This document shows positions 1-11,428 of a stretch of 64,000 nucleotides of DNA, piece after piece. The notes below the pieces were generated by a model. The model saw nothing but the letters and a program-made list of their open reading frames with translations. It did no database searches and was not told where the DNA came from. The DNA is taken from the NCBI GenBank assembly GCA_037576195.1, contig CM075103.1, positions 23,002,001-23,066,000 on the forward strand, given 5' to 3'. Numbering within the stretch: position 1 is the first letter of the stretch; each line of letters opens with the position of its first letter. The position numbers and the translations under genes are program-made. The stretch comes from Phytoseiulus persimilis. Taxonomy: Eukaryota; Arthropoda; Arachnida; Mesostigmata; Phytoseiidae.

Positions 1-147
1 GCTCACGAGACAATTGGACGAATCGCTCGCTGCTCGGAGTCCATCGAGTTTTCACTCTTGAAATCGTATGTCAAATCGCTACCGGCCTACGTGTCGCCCC
101 TCGAATGTTTCCGCTCCAAATCGAAGTTCAAGTGGCGATTAGAGTAG
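1..147 (+). CDS. 3' end of an unidentified gene (partial)
   Basis: Frame 1 is open from the first base to a TAG at 145-147, giving 48 codons of balanced, protein-like composition that end in the basic stretch SKSKFKWRLE. An AATAAA signal follows at 296-301, about 150 bases after the stop, as expected for a plus-strand gene whose body lies to the left of the window. The upstream exons are not visible, so neither the function nor the 5' boundary of this exon can be given. It could be a chance open frame; the stop followed by a poly(A) signal is the main support. Confidence 0.4.
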   Translation, partial: AHETIGRIARCSESIEFSLLKSYVKSLPAYVSPLECFRSKSKFKWRLE

Positions 148-295
148 TTTTCCAACGGGGACGCTCCTGAAAATATCCATTGAGGAGAAAAAGAGCACTT
201 GAGGTGCTTTAGAGCTAAAATCTAGTACACTGCATGAATAAATCACTCGAACGAGCGACGACTGATATGGTCGACACCTGTTTTTGTTTACTCGC

Positions 296-301
296 AATAA
301 A
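296..301 (+). terminator. poly(A) signal AATAAA
   Basis: Canonical hexamer followed by an A tract, 149 bases after the stop of the partial gene at 1-147. Confidence 0.4.
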
Positions 302-1770
302 AAAAAAGTGACCAGCATAGGGACGCCGTTGAGCTTCGGAAACGATGACTATTCGAAATCCAACTGTGCCCACCTGTGATTGTTTATGTAGCGTAATGGC
401 AGGTCTGAAAGACTCTACTTGGAGGATGCGAATGCATTCGGAGTTGTTCGGCGAATCCATCGCGCCTGCGAGGGCCCTGCTAACGTATTTCCACCGAACT
501 GGTCGCCCGATAGCCTCAGCGAACGACTCGAACGAGCGATGGGGCCGAAAGGATTCGCCACGCGAACGTCCCGCTGTCCGCTCCGCCTAACTCGCGGCTC
601 ATCAATTTCGCAAACAAATTTGTCAATACCTCAACGATGATGATGATTATTAACATCATCCCTTCGTTGTTGCCATCGGTTTCTCTCTCTCCCCTCCCAC
701 CCGGTCCCGGTCGGTCTGAATTCTCGCTGTCGTCCTGTTCCCTCACTCAGGGTACAGTCATCGTTGAGAAGTCCGCTCAAAGCCTGTTCAAAAGGCCCCC
801 CACGATCTGGAGGGGATAGGTACGCTGCAGCTCCGGGGGCCGGGGTCGAGCGGGACCGAGCGGGGGTCGAAAGGGAGAGAAGGGGTCGCGAGTAGGGTAT
901 ACACAAGATGACGACGCTAATATTCGCCTGCCTGTACAGGGTGTAGTCGCTTTGGGCTGAAGATGAGGTTAACATCAATATTCGTTGTCATGCACGTTCA
1001 TGCGCACGCCGTAGACCTAAACGAGTGACTGAACGATCGAAGAATCGGCTCATTCTAACAATTTCAGAGCCGAGCTGTCATGACAGTGTCCTGGAGAGGC
1101 TAACCGGGTTTCCGGTTAGTTCGCTCTGACTGGGTTTTCCCGGAATAGTGTCCAATCGGGTTCGATCTTAAGAAACTTCGTTTGAATCATACTCGAGGAT
1201 CCCAATGAGGAAAGGTCTCCCTCCCGGGCCTCCTCACCCGTCCTCCGGAGAGGAACGCGGAGGAACCTGCTCCGGAACCCATCGACGTGAAACGCTTCAT
1301 ATCCAGAAACACTCAATCAGTAGCTCATTGGGTAAAATCGAATCTCGTCGGTCAAACCCCGAACAAATGTTTAAATGCTAAGTCAGGCAGCAATATTGGC
1401 CGAGTGAAAACAGGAGGAACGAGTGCCACTTTCCTTGCAGCAGCAGCAGCAACACGCTCCCGTGTTTGGTTGTGTGAGTCCGAACTCCCCTCGCTTGTGA
1501 GCAGAACGAGAACCTCTTCTTTCGCGTCCCTTTTGACTCCCCCATCCCGAACAGCTAGCCGCGTCTCCCCCGAGCGGTCTCTCGTTCAACAGTCGAGTCG
1601 CTTAACCACTCGTCGAGCAAGCAAGCAAGGCAAGCTCAGGCAGACAGACAACCCCATGATTCTTGGACCACCCCTCGTCGATTGGCGGCGGAGCTGCTAC
1701 TGGTGCGGCCGCGCCGGCGGCGACCGAGGACGTCCCTTTCCCCTCCGAACCGCCCGCCTCCTCGAGCTCC
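302..1770. other. intergenic, no gene seen
   Basis: Only short overlapping open frames on both strands, none with a recognisable domain. The last few hundred bases before the BH3 gene are GC-rich, with CAG and CCG runs, and probably hold its promoter. Confidence 0.5.
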
Positions 1771-1778
1771 TATTTAAG
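1771..1778 (+). promoter_or_regulatory. TATA-like box (TATTTAAG)
   Basis: It sits 49 bases before the ATG at 1820, so a start about 30 bases downstream would give a very short 5' UTR. Inferred from sequence and position only. Confidence 0.45.
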
Positions 1779-1819
1779 AGGTGCACGTGGCCTCTGAGAG
1801 ACCAAAGCAGCTTCGAGCA

Positions 1820-2952
1820 ATGAGTGACTGTGCTTCGATTCTGAGTTCCACTTCACCTCACCAGGATACTAGAGCTAAGCGTAGAGCTACCCGGCTTCGA
1901 CTCCAGATGACAGTGAGAATACCCTACCAACACCAAGTTGCCGACGAACACGAAATGTCCGACGACCAGTACAGTTCGAGTGATAACGAGGCTTTCGAAG
2001 AAGTTATCCCCCTACCTCCTGTTGCTGATGAAGGTGAGAATCTTGACATTTCATGCGGGGACATCTCGAAGAAGTTTTTCCGACGTTTGCGCTTGCTGTT
2101 ATCGCGCGGGTCAGTTTCTGCCGCGGTTTGCGGAGACAGGCCCAGAACCACAGCGAACTCATGGCTTGAGCTACCGGACTCACGTGCGCGCTTCGCTGTT
2201 GCGTACTGAATGCTGTGTAGGATGTCGTTCCTGGAAACGCAGGGTTCGCCATTTACCCCGCTCCTCGACGTCTGGCAGCTTGTACAGCGTGGTTATGGTT
2301 GATGTTGATTGTTCACTCATTCATACTCATGCTCCTTCCGATGAGCGTGAGCGTAATGAAGTTTGCGTCTGCGAGACGCAGAGGCCACGGGGTGACAGGT
2401 CCACTTTCCCCTCTCCCCCCCGTTCGCCTCAAAAAGCTACAGGAACGGGATCCTCGACCGAGTCATAAGGGATTGCCGCACCTCTGGAAATTTTTCGAGG
2501 AGCTCGGAACCAGAAAAAACCGTACTGCTCGCTTCCATAGATGCTCGGATCCCTCTCGAGAGCGTAACATTCAATTCATGTAGCCGTCGACAGACCATTG
2601 AGAACTGAACTCTCTTCTGAAACCGTTCCAGACAAAATGAACTAAAGTGATCTCCTCTTCGCTTGCAGACATTGACGTAGTCCACCTCCCTGACCTCGTG
2701 CCTCGAAATGACGATATCTTCCTCCAGAGAGAACTACATGTCCAGTTCTTTAGGAACCTCGGACGAGAACTACGAGACTTGAGCGACCAGTTTGTAGCAA
2801 TGCGAGTTCACCAAAAAGCTGTAGAAAAGCAGAATGTGAGCTCAGTGCGAATGGATTTCCGAACGGTAGCAATCTTGGTGAGCGGGCTGGCGGCCACGGC
2901 CGTCGTACCTTACATGGTTCTGATCAAAGGCGTACAATGGGTGTATTCGTAG
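1820..2952 (+). CDS. BH3-only-like tail-anchored apoptosis protein
   Basis: Two exons, 1820-2033 and 2669-2952, join in phase (G|AC) across a 635-base GT-AG intron to give 165 residues. Residues 102-113 read LGRELRDLSDQF, which fits the BH3 pattern (four hydrophobic positions spaced 4, 3 and 4 apart, then the near-invariant Asp 111). The block is close to the BH3 helices of vertebrate BAD and BIM. Residues about 136-157 are hydrophobic, followed by KGVQWVYS, as in tail-anchored outer-mitochondrial proteins. No BH1 or BH2 motif is seen, so a full BCL-2 protein is unlikely. The N-terminal half is acidic and Ser-rich (EMSDDQYSSSDNEAFEE), a plausible phosphorylation region. Known role of the family: the BH3 helix binds the groove of anti-apoptotic BCL-2 proteins and triggers mitochondrial death. 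Assignment to this gene is inference. The ATG at 1820 is the first ATG after the TATA-like box. Confidence 0.7.
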
Positions 2953-3250
2953 ATCTACAAGCTGGAATGCTCCGCCGCACACCTGAGGCGCCAGTCAATG
3001 ATCTGTGATAGCCTGAACGAAAAACCTTATACACACAATGTATACTTTGTACACATTGTACACACGATATCAAGTGAAGAGTCGTCTATCGACTGTGGTG
3101 GACGATATCTTCTTGCTTCCGAGCTCCACGAAGTCTTCCGGAAGTGCCGTTCGCCCGAAACTTAAGAGAATGGATGAGAGGATTTCGATGTAAACAAGTC
3201 TTGTATTAAAATTTCAAATGTATCAGCCGAAAAACAAAAACAAAAAACAG

Positions 3251-3256
3251 AATAAA
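3251..3256 (+). terminator. poly(A) signal AATAAA
   Basis: 299 bases after the stop of the BH3-like gene, in an A-rich stretch. An ATTAAA lies about 45 bases earlier. Confidence 0.5.
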
Positions 3257-6200
3257 AATTTCACTTGCATTTATAACGAAACATCTTCTCGAGTTATTTT
3301 TCAACGAAGTGGAAAGCAATCAATCCTTGCTGTTGAATTCTCATTATTTTCGCCAATCAGACCGCCAGGAGAGCAAGCTCGATGATCCTCGGCCCTATCG
3401 CCGCTGAAGCCCTATCGCTACGATTCCGGAATGCGGTAGACTTGAGTTCCTCCGAAAGCGTCTCTCGAAAGTCTACAGGGTTGAGGAAACTTGAGCGGGA
3501 GCAGACTCAGCGTTTCATCCGCAACTTGGTCATTTCTGGGGGAACGGGGTGTCATGTTCCGTGAACCCGACAGTGAAGAGCCACAAGAACAAAGGGCGAC
3601 CGAGGGATTGAATTCGATGCCGCCGTGAACTCTTGATCTCTCGCGAAGATTCATCATCGGTGCTCCCGAAGCCGAATGAAGTCTCGATGATCGTATGGAT
3701 GATCATAACGATCCATAGCCACATTCCGGCGGCGTGTCGCCCGCCCAAGGGCGGGTTTTCTTCGCTCGTATCGCTTGTCATGAGTCAGACCGTGGTTGAC
3801 GCGCTAGAGGGCAACAGCTGAATCGACTAGCTGAAGAACTCGCGTCGTTTCTCGCGGTAGGCCTAGTGACTGGTTCTCACGGAATGTTTATCGAAGAGGC
3901 GTTCATTGGAACGTCATCCAGTTTTTCTACCCTATGCGATGAGCATCCAGCCCAAGAAAACGAATGCCGGCAAATCCCTGCTACGAGGGTCAGGCGAGCG
4001 CGTATAAACTCGCGCCATAGCTGTTCCGATCCAAACTGTCACTCGGAAAAGCCGCGCCGGTCTCCAAACAAAAAAAAAGAACTAATTCCTCAAGTTAATA
4101 AGGCTGGGCGACTCAATTAGATTTATGAGGTTGGAAAACTCATATAGCTACTCAGCAGTGTCAAACGCCGTGCATGAAATTAAATTCTTGCTTCACTAAT
4201 TTCATCCCCGATTTGGGTCGGCCGCTCTCTGGCGAGAGGAAGAGGATCAGGAAGTAACGTAGGAGCAGAGAAGACGAGGAGTTGTGCAGAAAAAATGTCG
4301 CTACTATTCGATTAGAATGGGGCAGAGGGCTCTTTGACAAGTTAAAAGCATCCGGGGTCACAAAGGATTTGCAGAATCCAGGACATGTTTCGTAAGTGGG
4401 TTTCATATCGTCGTACATCAACCCCAAACTCGTGAAACGATTTGACCCGCCTCATTGCAGACGGGGTACATCTGAATTTCAACAAAACCTCTCCCGATTG
4501 AGAACCCAAGCCCGCTTCTTTGTCAACCCCGCGAATATCCTCGACCGCGCCCGGAGTAACCCTGGAGATTAAGGTTTTTTTTTTCCAACTCCGCGCCCCG
4601 AAAAGGGAGACGTCCGAAAAAGTTGTCGCGATTCCGAGCTTCTCGTGTTGACCGTGCTACATCTCGGTTCGGAGCTGGGCTTGGAAGCAAGTGCTAAGGC
4701 TTGCGATGCTCCTCCGGCCCGGCATCGCATCGTGTTGTTCGGCGCTGCCAGTGACTCGTGTCGATTCATCCTGAATGTGTCTTGACACCCGGGATGCTTT
4801 CTCGCGTCGGAGACCGCTGGCTCATACCTTCACACACGCCGATGTACAGACAGGGTGGGTGGGCGAACGATGCACAACCCCATACATAGCAGAAACATAC
4901 AAACACACACATACATACATATATGGAAGTTGGGGACTCGAATCATCCCGGCCGGTGGTGGTGTAACCCCATTACCGTAAGTTACACGCGGGGGTGGCGA
5001 CCGGGGCGATCTCTATTCTCTGCTGTGACTTAGTTCGCTTACACTTCATTGATTTCTCCGCTGCGAGCACAAGTATTTATGTAATGGGCATCTCGTTGTT
5101 GGTATGCCGCTTCCGATACCGTCGCTCGCTCCACCGGGTCTAGGAGCGTTCGCATCAGGTCTCGCCTCTGAGGTATCAGGACGGAGCTTGCGTTGGCAAA
5201 TAACAGATGACGCTTGCGTTGGCACGCGACCGAATTCAAAAACGGCCGTCCCGCTCCTCAGCACTTGAGAGCCCACCCGGCGGCGAGCAAGAGAAAAAGC
5301 TTTTCAGGATGATAATGACGCAAGCGGGAAAGGATTCAACAATGACACCATGTAGCAGCGCCTTTGAGTTCTTTTCAGAGGGAACACCCGAGGGACAAAC
5401 AAAGAGATAGACGGATGTCCAGCCAGCAGCCGATGACAAGCCGAACAGGACAAAGATGGACGCGGGCCACACAATTAGGATGAGTCCCGCTCCTCTTGAC
5501 TGTCCCGAATGTCCGACTGCGCTGTTCGGAAGGCTCGTCGCACCCACGGGATCTCCGGCGCACCTTCTCAATCGAACAAGGAGGAAGTCCGCCGTTGTTC
5601 GTCAAACAGCGCTCCGGCCCGGGCTCCAGCGAGTGGCTCGGTGGGTGTATTGATTCTGAAACTTTTTGATATGTCACCGGGATTTCGGAGCCGCTGAGCT
5701 TCGCTCAAATTGGCCGCTTTCGAACAGGAGAGACAAAAGCGATGGACGGGAAAAGATTTGTTGGCGATCTCGGAGATAGTCCACGAAACCTATTAGGGTC
5801 CGATGCAATCTCGGCGGTCCCTGCGCAAAGCCGGTGCAGAGCCTCCGCTCTCTTACGAGAAGGCCATGAGTCTGGCAGACTGGCGGCGTGAAAATCATTT
5901 GCAACGAGGAAACTCAACCTGATGTCGGAGAAAATATGCCAAAAGGTCGCCGTAGGGGGTGAGCCCCGATGGTTTCGGAGGAACGTCGAAAGAGGACCGC
6001 GTGGGTTCACCAGAGTTCCTGGGCTTTCGAGGTAACGCTCACCTATTGTCCTCCTTCTGAGGTAAGAACGAACCGCTAGAATAGTTACACAAGAAGTTTG
6101 AGTCGACACCAGACTTTGAGCGCCCAATCAATGCGTCACCCCTCTCGCCCCACCCTGGTTAAATCATTGTCCGCAGAAATGAGTGCGACAGGAATACGCG

Positions 6201-6440
6201 CGACGCGCAGAAACCATCTGTTCCCGTAGCCGCGCACGTGGGCTCCGTCGAGGAGGCACCCCGAACAAACGGGAATCTCGCTGAAAGCGCTTCTCAAACG
6301 CGTGACAGCTTGCGCAGGTCGACATCTCGATGGGGTGGAAATACTGTGACGAATTCTCGATCGGGTGACGTTTCGACTCGGATTCACTCCAACGCGGTGC
6401 TCTCTCATCCCTTGTCGGAAGAAAACACTCTGGGATCGAT
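3257..6440. other. intergenic, no gene seen
   Basis: No open frame here has a recognisable domain, convincing splice sites or a start linked to a promoter. The only structure is the CA/TACA tract at 4881-4924. The 3' end of the sphingomyelinase transcript probably reaches the right edge. Confidence 0.5.
4881..4924. repeat. CA/TACA microsatellite
   Basis: Imperfect run of CACA and TACA units in intergenic DNA. Confidence 0.7.
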
Positions 6441-6452
6441 AAGGTAATAAAT

Positions 6453-6458
6453 TTTATT
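6453..6458 (-). terminator. poly(A) signal (AATAAA on minus strand)
   Basis: TTTATT on the plus strand, about 180 bases past the sphingomyelinase stop. It touches a plus-strand AATAAA at 6446-6451, so the site is nearly palindromic. Confidence 0.55.
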
Positions 6459-6636
6459 CATAGTAATCCGCAATAGAACATCTGAAGGCTAGCTTTGTTC
6501 ATTACAATTCTCCAACACTTTCGGGTTTGGTCGCGGCTTCCGGTTTCCAATGATGATGATGATGTTTTTGAAGATTCTGATTTCTCGGGAGCTCCCATTC
6601 GACTCTTTCCCGATTCTAGGCGATTCCTGCCGGCTT

Positions 6637-9600
6637 TTAGCTCTGTTGTTCGCGAGCCCGCAACGATCGTCTGCTCGTCATGTCTCGGATGAGTTTGGTT
6701 TTGCAGGATTCATCGCAGGGCCGTTCGAGGCCGACAACGTTCTCCCTGGAATGCGGAGAACTGGAAACCTGATCCGTCTCACTGAAGATATACGGAGCAA
6801 CAGAGGGAAGGAGACTCCTTCACCATAGTTAGCTCACCTGAATTGTCTGTAGTGCTTGTAGAATGTCTGCAGCAGATTGTCGTCCGTGTCGAACGCCTTG
6901 ATCAGCTGATGCCAGTGCTTGGCGTCGAACTTCTTCAGACCGTAGGTCTTTCGCGCGGAGTAGCCGAGCTCCCAGTGCGGGACGCCGTAAAGAACTTTCT
7001 CCATGGCACGTCGTCGGAACGGGCTCATGGTCTTGAAGTCCTCACGGACTTTGTCATGGACGCTCTCGCGGATCTTGGAGTAGCCGGCGTTCGCGGTCGT
7101 GAGATTGAGGAAATAGGTTTCGATGTCAACAACTTCACCGAGCTCCGTCTGATAGATCCTGTACTCGGGCATCCCGCTCCACGAAGTGGTCACCGCCGGT
7201 GTCACGTATAACACCTTGAATTGAAAATATCAGTGGAATCGTTCCCTTCTGGGTAGTTCGCGGAGAGAATGAAGCAGCCTCGCGGTCCTCACCGAGGTTG
7301 GGTTCTCCTTGTCCAGGGGATCGCTGTAATCCAGGATGATCTCATCGTTGTGCATGTGCGCGAAGAACTGGCCCGTGATGGTACGTTGGAATTTCGAAAC
7401 GATCTTGAAGTAGGCCTCCTCCCAGTTCTTGTTGCACGAGCTCGATCCGGGCGGAATGTGCCCGATGACGAAAACTCGTTCACGGTTGCGCCGAGCTTCC
7501 TCCAAAGTGCTGATCATCCACTGTAGTTGCTTGGCCGGGTCGTTGGCTCCCAGTACAAGCCACCAGTTGTCTGTGAACGCAGTGCCGTAGAATCAGACTC
7601 CCGTGTCTCTTTCCGTCTCGCGCCCTTCTCTGCAAAGCTGAAACTCAAAACGATCGCTACTCACTTGTGTAACAGAAGTTGGTGTTCAGGGCGATGATTC
7701 GAAGTCGATCGTGGACTTTTGCCGTGTAGTAGCCGCCGTACTTGAAGATTTTCTCTTGGTCGGCCGGCAGCCATTCGTACCAAAGGTTCCACATTTCTTC
7801 GTACAGCGGTTTCACCGAGTACTCTCCGGCGTTCACGCCCGGTTGGGGGAAGAGTCTGCGAATTCGAGGAGAAATCTCTTCTGAGCTTATGTGATACTCC
7901 GGAAGGTAAAAATTGGTCGTTGGAATGGAGCGTCGCGTCGGAAGGAGTCTTGAAAACCTAGATCCTACCGTCCTGGATAGGCGTCATGGTTGCCGATGGC
8001 GGGGTAGATCTTGGTTTGGCCGAGATAGCGCTTGATGACAGCGGTCGTTTCTTGAATGTCTCGCTTGGCCCGTTCTTCGGTCATGTTTATGTACGCGTGT
8101 GGACTGATGTCGCCTGTCCAGATGCCAAAGCTGACGTGGCGGCTGCGGTCGATGTCCTGAATCATATTTTCGACCGTGCGGAAAGGAACGTTGCACGCCG
8201 CTCCTGTGAATCAGCAATCCTTCTTTCAGCTTCGATCTAACCAAATACTCATACCGCGACACAACAAAGGGGAAAGCGGAATCAGAAAATATCGGGGTCC
8301 ACGCACCGAACGGGTAGCCCCAGGGACCCGCGAATTTCTTGGGGTCCGTGGTCTGCGGCTGGTATTTTGTACAGCAGATGGGTTCGTTGCAATCAGCGGC
8401 CGCTCCAACCTCGTAATCCTCATCGAAATGAGTGTCCGTGATATGCAACATCGAGAGATGAGTGTTCTGCAACAACATAAAGATCGTGGTTCGAGCAAAA
8501 TCCGACTACGCTACTCGGTGGGATGAACGCAAAAGGAAATATTTGTCCTGATACACACTCTCCATTCGTTCTCATGATGCCGGAAGATTTGAGGGTGTTG
8601 GCTTGCGTCGTCCTGAATGGAATCGAGGCGCACGGTCCAGTTGTAGGTCTCGATGTCTGGCGTTCCGCACGCCCCGTTACTCAAGAACTTGCAAGCTTGT
8701 TCGAATGATGTGTTCAGCTGTCCGATGATTTGCACGACCGACCCTGCGCAACAACGACTTTTAGGAAACACATAGTCGTTTCGATGTTGAAAAATCTGTG
8801 CCGACCGCCATTTTGAGCAGCGTTGGAGCCTTCCCCGGTTTGTGACGCGAAGGCGGGATAAGGGATTGTACCCAGGATTCCCGGAGGGGGAAGTGGGAGG
8901 GTCGTTTCTCCACTGTTTAGGGGAGAACACTTCATGGTGGTGACCAACAACAAGTGACGAGTCCCACGAGACGGGAAGAAGTTTTTTTGGGGGAGAACCT
9001 CCTCGCCCCTGTCTCAGGCTTCACAACTTGTTCAGACTTTATGTAGCTCAGGCAGCCGAGGACGGGAGATCTGATCCCGCTCGTACCTCCAGCACGAGCC
9101 CGAACGGAATCGCGTTCTGAACCCTCACTCGGGACTGCCCCGACGCAACTCCGCACGCATGATACATATCGCTCGGGAATCTCGACGGTATAGGAAAGGA
9201 GGGGGCGGATCTCGGAAGATTTACTGAGTAATGGCTCCGCTTACCAGCGTACATGCGGTGCTCTTCCTCGCAGATGCGAGATGTGAAGTACTGCGTTTGC
9301 TTGCATGCGTTGAGGGCGCTTTCGAGGGTGCCTTGAGGATCAGCTTTGAGCAATTGAAGGACGGATTCGCACTGCTCACAGAAACCTTCTACGTCATTTC
9401 CACTAATCATGTAGTCTACGAAACGCCTGGAAAGTCACTGCATTTAGACTGGGATTCGATCAATTTGAACTCATCGGCGCCGCTGGAAGTCCGAAAGAGT
9501 AAGAAACTTCACCGTTCCTCTTCCGAAGAGGGAAGAATGAGGTAAAATTGAAGAATGTTGACGCTTGCAACTTCTTGCATCCCGATAGAATATCAACTCC

Positions 9601-9744
9601 CTCTCTCTCTCTCTCCCTGTGTTCTTCAAGGGAGATAAACAAGGGTAAGGGTGGGGACGAGTGTAGGAGGACTCACCTATAGTTTGCGGCCTGAGCGGTC
9701 ACCAGTACCGCGAGTAGAACAACGGCGTGACCAGACGCTCGCAT
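6637..9744 (-). CDS. acid sphingomyelinase-like phosphodiesterase
   Basis: Nine exons in transcript order: 9677-9744, 9245-9426, 8559-8743, 8307-8466, 7969-8203, 7665-7855, 7293-7570, 6838-7214, 6637-6745. All junctions keep frame and give 594 residues, the usual family length. Residues 1-20 form a signal peptide and about 33-120 a saposin B domain with its paired cysteines. A metallophosphoesterase domain follows with the metal ligands in order: DTH (156-158), GD (229-230), GNHD (269-272), GH (377-378) and AHMH (411-414, usually GHTH). The C-terminal CDESC pair is present. Enzymes of this family (SMPD1) cleave sphingomyelin to ceramide and phosphocholine in lysosomes or after secretion. The donor of exon 3 (GAGA|GTGTGT) is weak, so the linker before the catalytic domain is uncertain. 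The last exon has an alternative acceptor giving five more residues (start 6760). Confidence 0.93.
9599..9616. repeat. CT microsatellite in intron 1 of the sphingomyelinase gene
   Basis: Run of CT dinucleotides between exons 1 and 2. On the minus strand it reads as a GA tract. Confidence 0.8.
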
Positions 9745-10978
9745 CCTGTCGAGTGTCCGAAACGAAGCCCAGAACTATTTCAGATAGAGTGCAGATCACC
9801 TCGGAATTCCCCACAGCTTGTCACCGGTCGGGCATGCCTGGAAATTGAGGAGGCTGACTCAGTTTCCGTCCTCCGATGTGTCCCGGAGTCCTCGAGAAAC
9901 CGCGGGTCAAAGACCGGACCTGGGAGAGCAGCGTTTGGCGTTTCATGATGCCGTTGGAGCTGAGAACGTGCGCAACAGAACCTCCTCATTTACACAACTC
10001 CGACCTCTCCGTTCTAAAGTAGCTCTCTCTCTCAACGCCCGAGTAAACCATAAGTCCCGGATCGCGATAACTTTGTTGATCGACGGGTGTCCGATTTCAC
10101 AGTTGGAACTTCCCGTGGCTCGCGCCGTCAACACTCAGTCAGTGTCACTACAACCACAGTCGGCTGAGTTCAGGAATATTTTCAGAGGTTCACAATTCCA
10201 CTCCGAACAGCATTGAAAGCTTTGAGCTCGTGTTTTTTTCCCGTTTGCTCCGGAGAGGCTCGGGCTTGAACCGGAAAGGCTTCGGAGGAATCTCACGTTG
10301 TCGCCACGAAAGCTCGCAATGTCACGAACTGCTCCCCATCGAGACTTTTTTGAACAAACTGCTCGTTTGCTCACCAGACACGCCTTCGAGGAGCAACAAT
10401 GTATCCAAACTTTGGAACTGCCGAAGGATCTGTAGTTCAGACGGAAGTTTCGAACGGGAATCCCCAAAGCACTCAGAGACTGCGCCTTGAACAATGAGCA
10501 TTTCTTTTTCGCACGCGACTCTAACTTGCAGTCTGAGCGGAGAGAGGCTCCTGGACTTTGCTCTAGCCCTCACTGCACTGATTCTGGCTCAAATGTCCCT
10601 AACTGATGTGGCCAATGATCATTGAAAGTGAGAGCTATCGGGTTCAAGGAGAAGGAGGAGATGGCACGAGGACGACATCGAGTCACAGTCTCATCGTGGC
10701 CAGCAAATAGAGATGTTTCTCAACTTGAAGCTCCGTCTCGAGATTTCTTCATGCTCGAGCACCGGCAGCCCAACAACAGTTTCCACGAAAACACTCCACC
10801 TTTCTCCACAAGACGAGGAAACACCGCTCCTTCGAGCATCGAATCAGACAGGAGCGTGGTCGAGTGAATTTGATTTCATGAACACTTCGACTATGTCCCC
10901 TGATCTCGAAAAATTAAACTCACGGCTTCTCCGACGGTTGCCACGTGGTCTCGCCGAGCTCTGAGCGCCACCAGCAAG

Positions 10979-11428
10979 ATGAAAGACAAAGACAAGAAAG
11001 AGAGCGAGGCATCGCACTCGGTTTCAGAGGCCAAAGATCGAAGCGACCTCAGAGTCAAACCGCTGCGGGCCAGAAATGCCTTCAGAAACATGAAGAGCAC
11101 TGATTTCCGGAACTGCAGGCCACATCGGACGGAAGCACCTATAAACGATCGAGCACATCTCACCAAAGGTCTTGAGGTGCCCAAGAGCGGTCAGGTTGGA
11201 AGATTGACTTGTTCACACTACATCCGGAAGGGATGCGGGAAGCGATCCTGCACAGCTGCTGGCTCGAGAAACTTTACGAAACTTCCATTCGAAGAACAGG
11301 TCGGCTTGGCGAAGAAACAAAATGAAATGAAACTCGCGTCGGATGAAAACAGCAGAGAGTTCTTAGAGCAACACGTGAAAAACGCTGCTGACTTCGGAGA
11401 GGGCAACTCGGTACGAGGGGCCCCCTGA
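10979..11428 (+). CDS. open frame of unknown status, Lys/Asp-rich
   Basis: Starts at a true ATG (10979-10981) and runs 149 codons. The N-terminus is highly charged (MKDKDKKESEASHSVSEAKD). The middle carries a Cys/His cluster, CSHYIRKGCGKRSC, followed by an amphipathic stretch. The arrangement is loosely reminiscent of zinc knuckles in retroelement Gag proteins, but spacing does not fit CCHC and no reverse transcriptase follows in frame. It may be a chance frame. Confidence 0.2.
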   Translation: MKDKDKKESEASHSVSEAKDRSDLRVKPLRARNAFRNMKSTDFRNCRPHRTEAPINDRAHLTKGLEVPKSGQVGRLTCSHYIRKGCGKRSCTAAGSRNFTKLPFEEQVGLAKKQNEMKLASDENSREFLEQHVKNAADFGEGNSVRGAP

